DNA from: Paenibacillus woosongensis
Lineage (GTDB): Bacteria; Bacillota; Bacilli; Paenibacillales; Paenibacillaceae
Assembly: GCF_009725165.1 (NCBI RefSeq)
Contig: NZ_WNZW01000001.1
Span: 1,116,001 to 1,180,000 of the forward strand
Direction: 5' to 3'
DNA: 64,000 nucleotides
Under the pieces are notes generated by a model, which worked only from the letters and a program-made list of their open reading frames with translations, had not been told where the DNA came from and did no database searches. The translations under genes and the position numbers were made by a program. How positions within the stretch are numbered: position 1 is the stretch's first letter; each line of letters starts with the position of its first letter. This document shows positions 41,684-49,362 of the stretch, in pieces.

Positions 41684-42544
41684 TTACTCGCTGCGGACTA
41701 CGCGGAAGCCCTGATCCGGGCCGATGCCATTGGCCTCAAATTTGCCCCGGAAAGATATCTCATTGTTCCTGACGTCGCCGATCCAGCCGCCGCCTTTCAC
41801 AACCCGAAAAGCGCCGCTTTTACTATCTAACTCTTCGCCGTACCAGTCCCAGCACCATTCCCTTACATTACCTGACATATCAAAAAGCCCTAGCTCGTTG
41901 GGTTTCTTGGCACCGACGGACTTTGTGGTATTACGGTTGCTCTCGATCTTAGGCCAGTTCCAATCTCCGGTTAAGTATTCATCCCCGGCGTTTTTCCAAT
42001 ACCATGCTACTTCATCTGCATCATTGTTTCCGCTATAGGTGTAGCCCTTGCTTTCCTGGCCCCCGCTTGCTGCGTATTCCCACTCAGCTTCTGTCGGCAA
42101 TCGGTAACCATTGGCTCCTTCATTGATTGTTACTGTCCATTTTAAATTATCGTGCTCGCTCTCATTATTCCGATCTTTTTTATTCTTGTTGATATTGTAG
42201 TATGGCTTTAAGCCTTCTTTGATACTACGCTGATTGCAGTACTCGACAGCGTCGTACCAGCTTACGGTCTCTACCGGCAAATCATCGCCCTGGAATCCTG
42301 AGGGATTGCTTCCCATAACCTCCAACCATTCTTTCTGAGTTACCTCATATTTGCTGATATAAAAGTTAGATAGAGTTATATTTTTTCCGTAGTAATTGGA
42401 TTTTTTATTCATGATCGTTCCGCCCTGGACGAACACAAGATTATCATTCTTTACAGGTGTTCCGCTTTGTGCAGATTTGTCCTGTGAACATGCGCTGACA
42501 ACAAATATATTGGCCATTAATAGAAATATTAATAGTTTTCTCAT
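41684..42544 (-). CDS. SUMF1/formylglycine-generating-enzyme-like lipoprotein
   Basis: 286 residues. The signal peptide ends at VSAC (Cys near residue 19), so it is a surface lipoprotein. The rest is the FGE-sulfatase fold: YYGKNITLSNFYISKYEVTQ, VETVSWYDAVEYCN, YRLPTEAEWEYAA, GLFDMSGNVREWCWDWYG and GFRVVRS. True formylglycine-generating enzymes have a cysteine pair near the C-terminal GFR; here that stretch reads NNEISFRGKFEANG with no cysteine. It is therefore probably not a copper oxidase but a binding or structural member. It is transcribed in the same direction as xylanase, 203 bp away. Confidence 0.85.
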   Translation of the reverse strand: MRKLLIFLLMANIFVVSACSQDKSAQSGTPVKNDNLVFVQGGTIMNKKSNYYGKNITLSNFYISKYEVTQKEWLEVMGSNPSGFQGDDLPVETVSWYDAVEYCNQRSIKEGLKPYYNINKNKKDRNNESEHDNLKWTVTINEGANGYRLPTEAEWEYAASGGQESKGYTYSGNNDADEVAWYWKNAGDEYLTGDWNWPKIESNRNTTKSVGAKKPNELGLFDMSGNVREWCWDWYGEELDSKSGAFRVVKGGGWIGDVRNNEISFRGKFEANGIGPDQGFRVVRSE

Positions 42545-42633
42545 GGATATATCTCCTTCAGAGTACGTATGTTAGTTCTAAGAAAAGTCATATTTCAGCA
42601 GTACGTAGGTAAGTATCCTGTGTTGAAATATAT

Positions 42634-42664
42634 AAGGCCGCCGGTTGAGGGTCCGGCGGTCCTT
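42634..42664 (-). terminator. Terminator after the xylanase gene
   Basis: AAGG.CCGCCGG and CCGGCGG.CCTT form a GC-rich stem with an 8-nt loop. Only weak T content follows on the minus strand. It separates xylanase from the SUMF1-like gene. Confidence 0.65.
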
Positions 42665-42747
42665 AACAATATTCAATGATAAGAAGACATTCTCAATATT
42701 CTGGAAATTAGGCGCTTACTAGTTTTTAATTTGTTACTACACCGGTA

Positions 42748-43386
42748 CTACCACACCGTTACGTTAGAGCTACCGCTGCTTTGATATCCTTCCGTTGCTA
42801 GCACCTGGTAAGACCAGTTGCTTCCCAGATTCATTCCGTATCTCTTCCATGCGTTAACATGGTTGCTAAAAGTGATAGCGACGTTGCTTCCGGTCGGTCT
42901 CTTCGACTGTCTGACACTCCAGAACTGCTGGAAGGTTTGCGTACCGTCAATGGAAGGCGCATTGTATCGCATAGTCGTGTATACATCGTATGTGCCCCCA
43001 TCGCTAGTCACGGTGCCTTTATACGTTCCGGTAGGCCGATAAGTTCCCCAGCTATCTACAACGTAGTATTCGATGAGCGCGTTTCTTGTCCATCCATACA
43101 GCGTCAAATAGCCATTGCCGGACGGGGCCCAAACACCGGCATTGTAGTTGATTACCCTGTTCGGCGATCCCGTATTCCAGCCTTTGCCGACAACAAAATT
43201 CCCGGTGTTATACCAAGTGACACTGTAATTTCCGCCAGAGCCATTGACCGCATTTACTGTTCCACCGCCATCGGTCCAATTTTGCCAATAGTCCGTCGCA
43301 GCGTTGGAGATTGCTGCAAACATCCCAAAACTCATAGATGCTGCAAGAATAGCCGTCAACATTTTCTTTTTGAACTTAAACATCAT
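42748..43386 (-). CDS. xynA: Endo-1,4-beta-xylanase, GH11, secreted
   Basis: 212 residues. The signal peptide is about 1-29 (cleavage after SNA), and the mature enzyme starts [13 protein letters not shown], like Bacillus XynA. It cleaves internal beta-1,4 bonds in xylan outside the cell. The two catalytic glutamates are E106 ([12 protein letters not shown]) and E199 ([10 protein letters not shown]). No carbohydrate-binding module is present. GGGAGG lies before the ATG. A perfect-consensus CcpA site (43527-43541) next to a TATAAT box indicates glucose repression. The untranslated leader is long, about 120 nt. Confidence 0.97.
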   Translation of the reverse strand: MMFKFKKKMLTAILAASMSFGMFAAISNAATDYWQNWTDGGGTVNAVNGSGGNYSVTWYNTGNFVVGKGWNTGSPNRVINYNAGVWAPSGNGYLTLYGWTRNALIEYYVVDSWGTYRPTGTYKGTVTSDGGTYDVYTTMRYNAPSIDGTQTFQQFWSVRQSKRPTGSNVAITFSNHVNAWKRYGMNLGSNWSYQVLATEGYQSSGSSNVTVW

Positions 43387-43832
43387 ACCTACCTCCCAAA
43401 ATATTTTTTGTCACTACTTACCTACACACTACTTGTCCGTTGTTTCTCCTTGCCGAACATCACTTGTCTGTGTCCCCAATTCTGCTAAACTTCTTACCAT
43501 CACCTCCCAACTTAGTAAATTATAGAATGTAAGCGTATACATAACTACCATGAAATTAAAGGTTTATCCTTACTTTTTTTACATATTTTAAGATGAATGA
43601 AAAAGAGACTATCATCAGCCTAGAAATACATAACAGCATATAGTAAAAAATCATTATAATTAAAAATTATGTTTGATACAGATTGTAGATATGTTAATGT
43701 GGGTGGTAATAAAATCCAGGGGGCGCTTGTTATGAGTAAACTAATGATGGCAAAGGGCAATTTTATGAAGGGGGACTCGCATATCCAGCCCGTTAAACTG
43801 CGAAATTCCCTACTCTGAGAGGGGTATTTATT
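43387..43832. other. Non-coding gap with xylanase control region
   Basis: This 446-bp gap holds the xylanase leader, promoter and cre site (about 43387-43560). The rest, up to the acetyltransferase start, is AT-rich; a minus-strand frame at 43620-43841 has no support. Confidence 0.5.
43527..43541 (-). promoter_or_regulatory. CcpA cre site at xylanase promoter
   Basis: ATGTAAGCGTATACA fits the consensus WTGNAANCGNWNNCW at every position. On the minus strand a TATAAT box follows directly, so the site would sit between -35 and -10 and block RNA polymerase when CcpA is active. Confidence 0.75.
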
Positions 43833-44756
43833 TTGAGCCAATCATCAACAGAAATTCTCATTCGTAATTTCGAAAATAGAGACATGCCTTTGCTTGGCGA
43901 GTTGTATCAATCCGTAATAGCAAATGAAAACGCAATATTTTGGTGGGTCGGAGACGAAGATAATTGGGGTAATGTTTATTGTGCATTTGAAGATGGAAAG
44001 ATGATTGCAAAGGGGCAAGTTAGCATTATTAACGTCGTACCTCCCGGTCGCTCAACAGAAAACAATCACTCCATATACATCAATCTGAAAACCATTCCCG
44101 AAAGAGAAAATGACATTGATCTGCTCGACAACGTCTATCAGTATCTTTACATAAGAGCAAATCAATTAAAAGAAACATTGCCTCAAGAGTATGGAACAAT
44201 CCTCTGTGTTGGTAATGATTCAGCAGAAATTGCAAACAATCAATTTTTTATCCAAAAAGGATACCTTCATCTGAATAGTTTATATGGCATGAATCGAGAT
44301 TTGAATGAACCGATTCCTGAATTAAAGCTACAAGAAGAGTTTCAATTCTCATTCTGGAAGATGGAGACATCTGACGAAGAAAAAGATTACCTTGATATAG
44401 ATGCTGAAATTTGGCCTGACACTCCAATAGGTCTTAATCGGCTATCTGAAAACAAAAATAACAAACTATGGACATCCATGGTCATTCGTCAAAAAGACGC
44501 AATTGTTGGCGGGTTGATGGCCTGGCAAGGAGCAGACCATGGTGTGATTGAGGATGTTTTCGTCCGCGAACCCTGGAGAAAGCGTGGCATTGCCAAGTAT
44601 TTGCTTACACAAGCTTTGAAATATCTCAAAGCTAATCAGCTGCAATCCGCTAGCCTTATGGTATTAACTACGAATAAATCCGCCTTGGCTTTATACGAAT
44701 CGGTTGGCTTCTGCGCGGATAAAGAAGAAGTAAGGTACTTTACAGAGCTAAATTAG
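43833..44756 (+). CDS. GNAT-family acetyltransferase
   Basis: 307 residues. The C-terminal ~100 residues form a GNAT domain with VEDVFVREPWRKRGIAKYLL (acetyl-CoA loop R/Q-x-x-G-x-A as RKRGIA) and NKSALALYESVGF. The N-terminal half looks like a second, degenerate GNAT-like domain starting ILIRNFENRDMP. It would acetylate an unknown small molecule or protein. It starts with TTG; GAGAGGGG lies 8-9 bp upstream. It stands alone between secreted-protein genes. Confidence 0.85.
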   Translation: MSQSSTEILIRNFENRDMPLLGELYQSVIANENAIFWWVGDEDNWGNVYCAFEDGKMIAKGQVSIINVVPPGRSTENNHSIYINLKTIPERENDIDLLDNVYQYLYIRANQLKETLPQEYGTILCVGNDSAEIANNQFFIQKGYLHLNSLYGMNRDLNEPIPELKLQEEFQFSFWKMETSDEEKDYLDIDAEIWPDTPIGLNRLSENKNNKLWTSMVIRQKDAIVGGLMAWQGADHGVIEDVFVREPWRKRGIAKYLLTQALKYLKANQLQSASLMVLTTNKSALALYESVGFCADKEEVRYFTELN

Positions 44757-44765
44757 GCAGCCAAA

Positions 44766-44791
44766 GAAGAGGGGTTCTCTGCCCCTCTTCT
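44766..44791 (+). terminator. Hairpin after the acetyltransferase gene
   Basis: GAAGAGGGG and CCCCTCTTC form a 9-bp stem with a 7-nt loop. No long T run follows, so it is a probable but not ideal terminator. Confidence 0.55.
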
Positions 44792-44924
44792 CCCAGCGAT
44801 GAGGTCTCGCACCATCGTTGTCAACTGACCGACTAGCATTCCTAACTGGATTACAGTCCCCGTCGACAATCGGTTGTCCCCCCTCCTCGTAACTATTAAT
44901 TCACTTTGAAAATATAAATCCCCC

Positions 44925-45085
44925 CGTTAGTCCATATAGATTATTCCACTGACTCACGCAGTTTTTTCGTTGCTCTTGTGAAAATATACTTGATATTTCG
45001 AACATAATAAGTCTAATGACCGCTAAACAGTCGAACAAGTATGAATTTTCATATATATTTCCAGATTTTCTCCTCTTGAGCGAAT
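44925..45085. repeat. Dispersed ~150-bp repeat, copy B
   Basis: Diverged copy of 38861-39010. On the minus strand it lies in an 81-codon open frame (44901-45146), while copy A is broken by stops. Whether it is a decayed gene, a mobile element remnant or a structured RNA is not clear. Confidence 0.6.
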
Positions 45086-45136
45086 TTATATCTGAATATT
45101 CGAATAGATTTAGGTACACAGGCATTTGCGAAGCAT

Positions 45137-45159
45137 GAAAAAGCACCCATTCGGGTGCC
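45137..45159 (-). terminator. Terminator of secreted protein gene
   Basis: GGCACCC and GGGTGC pair around GAAT on the minus strand, followed by TTTTTC. Similar GCACCC hairpins end the two paralogues. Confidence 0.85.
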
Positions 45160-45177
45160 TCTCATTTCATGTATCTT

Positions 45178-45627
45178 TTAATTTTGATAATTAATAAACA
45201 ACCTGTAAGTAGTCTCTAATCCCGGCCAGCCGAAACTTCCGTTATGCCCCTTTACTCTGATATATGCAGTTGTTCCTGGCTGTACCCAAAAACCGCACAT
45301 ATCTGTTTTCCCTTGCCCTTGATCGATCGCTTCTATGCTAGTTTCCACTCCATTGGATCTGGTATAGAAGGCCGCAATGTCATAGTTTATATAAATATCA
45401 TTTTCTAGGGTTAGTATTACAAGCCTTGAGTAGTCACTGTCGTTATAAATTTTAAACCAATCCTCATCATCATAACGATTTGTGTAAGAACTATATGCAA
45501 AACCACTGTGAGCCCACATCGCAGTTTCTCTCGTATCATTTTCACCTTTAATAGCAAAAGCGCTTTGCGATACGGTGAGCATCAAGGCAACAGCAAGGAT
45601 GACTGAAAACATCTTTTTAAATTTCAA
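45178..45627 (-). CDS. Small secreted protein, PPC-like family, member 1
   Basis: About 149 residues with a signal peptide (cleavage likely after AFA). The mature part has NDTRETA, YDDEDWFKIYND and WVQPGTTAYIRVKG, a pattern seen in pre-peptidase C-terminal-like beta-sandwich domains; here the domain is the whole protein. It is a paralogue of 45861-46310 and 48661-49116. Start TTG at 45627 is chosen because AAGGGTGG lies 8 bp upstream and it aligns with the paralogues' starts. Its upstream sequence shares the CTCTATTATATCGCTTGCTAACT core with them. Function is unknown. Confidence 0.75.
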   Translation of the reverse strand: MKFKKMFSVILAVALMLTVSQSAFAIKGENDTRETAMWAHSGFAYSSYTNRYDDEDWFKIYNDSDYSRLVILTLENDIYINYDIAAFYTRSNGVETSIEAIDQGQGKTDMCGFWVQPGTTAYIRVKGHNGSFGWPGLETTYRLFINYQN

Positions 45628-45824
45628 TTTTTCTTCCACCCTTCAACAATTTTAAATCGGCCGATTCAACTCTATTATATCGCTTGCTAACTTAAAATGA
45701 ACGCGACGAATATACCATATAATTATATAATTAGTTTTATTTGGTACTTTGTCACAATTACCGCAACATCCGTGTCCTTCCTTCCAATCCAATATAAATA
45801 ACTCCCTGATCAACTTAGTGGCCA

Positions 45825-45849
45825 TAAAAAAAGCACCCGGAGGGTGCTT
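45825..45849 (-). terminator. Terminator of secreted protein gene
   Basis: AAGCACCC and GGGTGCTT pair around a 3-nt loop, followed on the minus strand by TTTTT. Confidence 0.85.
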
Positions 45850-45860
45850 AAACTTATGAA

Positions 45861-46310
45861 TTACAAGTTGTAATTATACACTTCAAACTCAAAGTCGTAT
45901 TGCATCATAGCATAATTAATTGAATCTACTTTAAAATACACTGTTGCTCCAGGCGGAATGAGAATATTATCTATGAATTGCGCGTTTCCTGGCCCGTAGT
46001 TGTTAGCATACAAAATAAACGAACTTCTGCTTGGACTATAAACGATGTGGATACCTAAACGATATTCTGCAGCCTTATTACTCGGAGAGAAATAGCCACC
46101 TATAAATTTATAATCTCCCGTTGTATTCGTCCACTTAAACCAATCTTCATCATTACTGTCAGATAGAAACAGATTAAAGGCTGTACCAGGGAAAAGTGTA
46201 ATTGCTGTTTCTTTCGTATCACCGATCCCTGTTACGGCACCAACGGGCGACGAAAATGTAAGTAATAGCACGGATGTAAAGAGAACGGTTAACATCTTTT
46301 TAAGCTTCAT
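45861..46310 (-). CDS. Small secreted protein, PPC-like family, member 2
   Basis: About 149 residues. The signal peptide (KLKKMLTVLFTSVLLLTFSS) is almost identical to that of the paralogue at 48661-49116. The mature part has DTKETAITL, SNDEDWFKWTN and LIPPGATVYFKVDS, the same beta-sandwich pattern. ATG 46310 is preferred to 46316 because AAAGGATGG then has normal spacing. Its 5' end and promoter lie inside a 162-bp repeat (46248-46409). Likely exported; ligand or partner is unknown. Confidence 0.78.
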   Translation of the reverse strand: MKLKKMLTVLFTSVLLLTFSSPVGAVTGIGDTKETAITLFPGTAFNLFLSDSNDEDWFKWTNTTGDYKFIGGYFSPSNKAAEYRLGIHIVYSPSRSSFILYANNYGPGNAQFIDNILIPPGATVYFKVDSINYAMMQYDFEFEVYNYNL

Positions 46311-46409
46311 GTTCATCCATCCTTTACAGTTTATTCAGATTACGAGATTCGACTCTATTATATCGCTTGCTAACTGTAAATGGATGCGCCCAAATTACCA
46401 TATATTAGA
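46248..46409. repeat. 162-bp direct repeat, copy 1 (promoter + signal peptide)
   Basis: Spans the upstream region and signal-peptide codons of secreted member 2. It matches 49054-49215 with 5 differences in 162 positions by my count, with no gap. A conserved TATAAT box is inside. Confidence 0.85.
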
Positions 46410-46725
46410 TTTATTACCCTTACTTACTATTTTATCTTGCCTTTCAACCATCTCTTATGCTACATATTTTGCAGGTACTGCTGTAGCGTGATTATATATG
46501 GACAACTACAAACGTTTATCGGCGTGTATCCATGATTGCCGTTGTCGAAGAATCGTTTTATCGATGCAAACCACACAATCAGTTAAGTTGCTCCAAGCGT
46601 CTACTGTATGTCGAATTTGCATTATTTATTGTTGCTCTGTTATTTCAGCTTGTAAGTTAACTTGATGGACGCTAGTTACATTGACATGGTAAAATAGACC
46701 TATCATTTGCATAGAGGTATGAACT
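46410..46725. other. Non-coding gap upstream of flagellin
   Basis: This 316-bp stretch holds the flagellin leader. TTGACA appears about 40 bp before the start codon, but no convincing -10 is at the right distance, and I see no clear sigma-D type TAAA/GCCGATAT promoter. Confidence 0.4.
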
Positions 46726-48531
46726 ATGAGGATATCCCATAATTTTCCGGCTTTTATGATCAATAACACTCTACAAAAAAATGTAAAAGCGAGTTCGAGT
46801 AGTCTAGAGAAGCTTTCTTCGGGATTGCGCATCAATAAAGCTTCTGATGATGCTGCAGGATTGGCAATTTCCGAAAAAATGAGGGCACAAATTAGAGGTT
46901 TAAACCAAGCCTCTAGAAATGTTCAGGATGGAATTTCACTTGTTCAAACCGCAGATGGCGGCTTGCAGGAGATAACTGATATTTTACAAAGACAAAGGGA
47001 ACTGGTCATTCAAGGCTTGAATGATACCCTTACCGATGAAGATCGGCGTAAGATTGACTTGGAGTTACATCAACTTACTGATGAAATCGAGAGCCTTTCA
47101 AATAAAACTCAATTTAATACGATTAACTTATTAGCAAGAGATGATTATAGGGTATTGGCTGATCGTTCAAGCAGTAACAGTGATTTTTTGGTAAGTGACC
47201 CGCCACCAGTCACTTCAATAAACACAAGTATCGTATACAAACCACGAGGAACACCCGAAGAAGCAAGGCATATGATCAGTAGTTCCGATACATCTGAAAC
47301 GACGCATACATTCACAAATACGAACAGTATTACACCCATTATCTCACCAGATGGAACAGAAGGATTTAACGAATATAATGTTGACACTCTTACAACAACA
47401 AAGACAGACACAAATATTACTGTTTATGAATCGTTGACAGCTGTAGATGACCCTGAATATTCTAAACCTGTCTACGTGTATTCAGTGGGTATGAATAAAA
47501 CTAGTTTCGGACCAAAAAATTTTAACGATGGATATGGTACATTGTTCGAAAATATCGAAGTTAACGGAAGCTCGAGAGAAGTTGTATATACATCTCGTAG
47601 TAACCCAGGGAGTGATCCTGCCTTCGATTATATGGTGTTTCATGGTACAAATTTAGCGATTATGAGATACAGGACTATATTAGCTGATAACTCGATGGAA
47701 ATTAAATATGTAATCAATAATAGAGATTCATTCGATTCTAATATTAATCTAAGTAATAGTATTAATCCGCCAACAAATTCAGTTATCACGGATGCCGGTG
47801 GAAGTCCAATGGCTAATGGCAATATCATAATAAATCCACCATCAGGCAGTTCATTTAACATGACGGGAACAGAGGCTAACGCTGGTATTCAGTTTGATGA
47901 CTCGCTTGGTTTATCTCCAACGGAGCTTTCAATAAATAATCCGGCAGCAGGGCAGCCCCAAATAAATTTTGATTGGCAGCTAACAGTGCCTAGTGGATCA
48001 AGTGTAACCTTAGGTTTCAAATATGGCCCGTTTTCATTAAATTATGATGTGTTTGAACTAACGCACGAAACTGTTGAAACTAAACATATAGAAACCACAG
48101 TGAATACAGACATAACGGATATAGACTATCTACCACCAAAGCTTATCATTCAAGCAGGAGCTAACGAAGGCGAGACTATTGTTATCCCTCTGTTCAATGT
48201 AGGTACGCAGTGGTTGGGTATTCAGAATATAGGATTATCGCCACCATCAATACCTGAGCAAGCATTAGCCAAAGTAGATGGAGCAATCGAAAAAGTTTTG
48301 CACTATCGAGCGGCGTATGGTGCATTGCAAAACCGTATAGAGCACACATTAAAAAACGTGGATAATTCCGCTGAAAATCAAATCTCAGCCGAATCACGTA
48401 TTCGTGATGCAGACATGGCCAAGGAAATTTTGAATCTGACAAAATCCAATATGTTAACACAAGCTGCCCAAGCCATATTGACCCAAGCAAATCAGAATCC
48501 TCAGGCCGTGTTGCAATTACTTAAACAATGA
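46726..48531 (+). CDS. Flagellin with large central domain
   Basis: 601 residues. The N-terminal D0/D1 helices (about 1-140) include ASSSSLEKLSSGLRINKASD and AAGLAISEKMRAQIRGL; the C-terminal D1/D0 (about 510-601) includes ENQISAESRIRDADMAKEI and ends QNPQAVLQLLKQ. Between them is a domain of about 370 residues rich in Thr, Asn, Ser and Asp, surface-exposed in a filament. Gram-positive flagellins are often 270-400 residues, so this one is long. No fliD, fliS, csrA or other flagellar gene is nearby. AGAGGT lies 8 bp before the ATG. It is flanked by secreted-protein genes on the opposite strand and by 162-bp direct repeats. Confidence 0.93.
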   Translation: MRISHNFPAFMINNTLQKNVKASSSSLEKLSSGLRINKASDDAAGLAISEKMRAQIRGLNQASRNVQDGISLVQTADGGLQEITDILQRQRELVIQGLNDTLTDEDRRKIDLELHQLTDEIESLSNKTQFNTINLLARDDYRVLADRSSSNSDFLVSDPPPVTSINTSIVYKPRGTPEEARHMISSSDTSETTHTFTNTNSITPIISPDGTEGFNEYNVDTLTTTKTDTNITVYESLTAVDDPEYSKPVYVYSVGMNKTSFGPKNFNDGYGTLFENIEVNGSSREVVYTSRSNPGSDPAFDYMVFHGTNLAIMRYRTILADNSMEIKYVINNRDSFDSNINLSNSINPPTNSVITDAGGSPMANGNIIINPPSGSSFNMTGTEANAGIQFDDSLGLSPTELSINNPAAGQPQINFDWQLTVPSGSSVTLGFKYGPFSLNYDVFELTHETVETKHIETTVNTDITDIDYLPPKLIIQAGANEGETIVIPLFNVGTQWLGIQNIGLSPPSIPEQALAKVDGAIEKVLHYRAAYGALQNRIEHTLKNVDNSAENQISAESRIRDADMAKEILNLTKSNMLTQAAQAILTQANQNPQAVLQLLKQ

Positions 48532-48539
48532 TATTATAG

Positions 48540-48563
48540 AGAAGCTACCTGAGGGTAGGTTCT
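48540..48563 (+). terminator. Hairpin after the flagellin gene
   Basis: AGAAGCTACC and GGTAGGTTCT pair with one mismatch around TGAG, followed by ATTTG. A moderate terminator 8 bp after the stop. Confidence 0.6.
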
Positions 48564-48617
48564 ATTTGAAAAAACACCACTTCAATAAGATAGCCTCCAG
48601 ATTTACTTCGAGGACAT

Positions 48618-48646
48618 GAAAAAAAGCACCCTGGCAGGTGCTTTTC
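48618..48646 (-). terminator. Terminator of secreted protein gene
   Basis: AGCACC and GGTGCT pair around a 6-nt loop with A and T runs on both sides, so it can work in both directions, for flagellin and for the secreted protein. Confidence 0.8.
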
Positions 48647-48660
48647 ATATAAATGTTATA

Positions 48661-49116
48661 TTAGTCTAGCTCGTGATTTACAACAAATAGCCAGTAAACT
48701 ATCGATGGATCAATGAAAACTTTTGCTTCAACTCTTACATAAAGCGTCGCACCAGCAGGGACATAAATATGAGAAATACCCCTTCCGTCATAAGCATAAA
48801 AGATATCTGTACTGCGCCCATCTTTATAAACAAGTTCATGTCCGATTTGGTACTTACTTTGACTGCTATTATCGAACACGACAAGGGCAGTACTTATAAA
48901 CTTATCTGTACCGGTGTTGTTTGTCCATTTGTACCAATCGACATCGTTACTACTCGAAAGTGACATAGACATGGATTCATTCCCAGCTGCCTTTGGTTGA
49001 ACCGAAAACGCTTGTGCCTTAGTATCAGCGAACCCAACAGCAGCATTTGCAGCCGACGAAAATGTAAGTAATAGCACGGTTGTAAAGAGAACGGTTAACA
49101 TCTTTTTAAACTTCAT
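48661..49116 (-). CDS. Small secreted protein, PPC-like family, member 3
   Basis: About 151 residues. The signal peptide KFKKMLTVLFTTVLLLTFSS is nearly identical to that of member 2, yet the mature part is strongly diverged, keeping only SSNDVDWYKWTNNTG and HIYVPAGATLYVRVEA. The 5' end and upstream region fall in the 162-bp repeat (49054-49215). Start at 49116 follows AAAGGATGG at normal spacing. It would be exported; function is unknown. Confidence 0.78.
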   Translation of the reverse strand: MKFKKMLTVLFTTVLLLTFSSAANAAVGFADTKAQAFSVQPKAAGNESMSMSLSSSNDVDWYKWTNNTGTDKFISTALVVFDNSSQSKYQIGHELVYKDGRSTDIFYAYDGRGISHIYVPAGATLYVRVEAKVFIDPSIVYWLFVVNHELD

Positions 49117-49215
49117 GTTCATCCATCCTTTACAGTTTATTCAGATTACGAGATTCGACTCTATTATATCGCTTGCTAACTGTAAATGGATGCGACAAAA
49201 CTACCATATATTAGA
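49054..49215. repeat. 162-bp direct repeat, copy 2 (promoter + signal peptide)
   Basis: Copy of 46248-46409 in the same orientation. The two copies bracket the flagellin gene and the body of secreted member 3, about 2.8 kb apart. Confidence 0.85.
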
Positions 49216-49362
49216 ATAATTTGATTTGTTTGGAGAGCATCTGTCGTATGACTTGAAACATGAGGGCATCGATGTTCTGATCGTATGGCTTGGAGGAACG
49301 AAGACAGAGTTCAAGAAGTTGCAGGCATCAGTAAGCTTCTGCCCATGAAGTTGAAGTTATGG

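Larger units (their letters stand above)
44757..45177. other. Non-coding gap with dispersed repeat
   Basis: This 421-bp gap has a hairpin right after the acetyltransferase gene (44766-44791), copy B of the dispersed repeat (44925-45085) and the terminator of the secreted protein gene (45137-45159). An 81-codon frame covers the repeat; see that entry. Confidence 0.5.

Noticed and set aside
43620..43841. 73-codon minus-strand frame
   Set aside because: Overlaps the acetyltransferase start, lacks a ribosome site, and has low-complexity hydrophobic content.
44901..45146. 81-codon minus-strand frame
   Set aside because: It covers the dispersed repeat; the homologous copy at 38.9 kb is interrupted by stops and substitutions are not biased to silent sites, so coding status is not supported.
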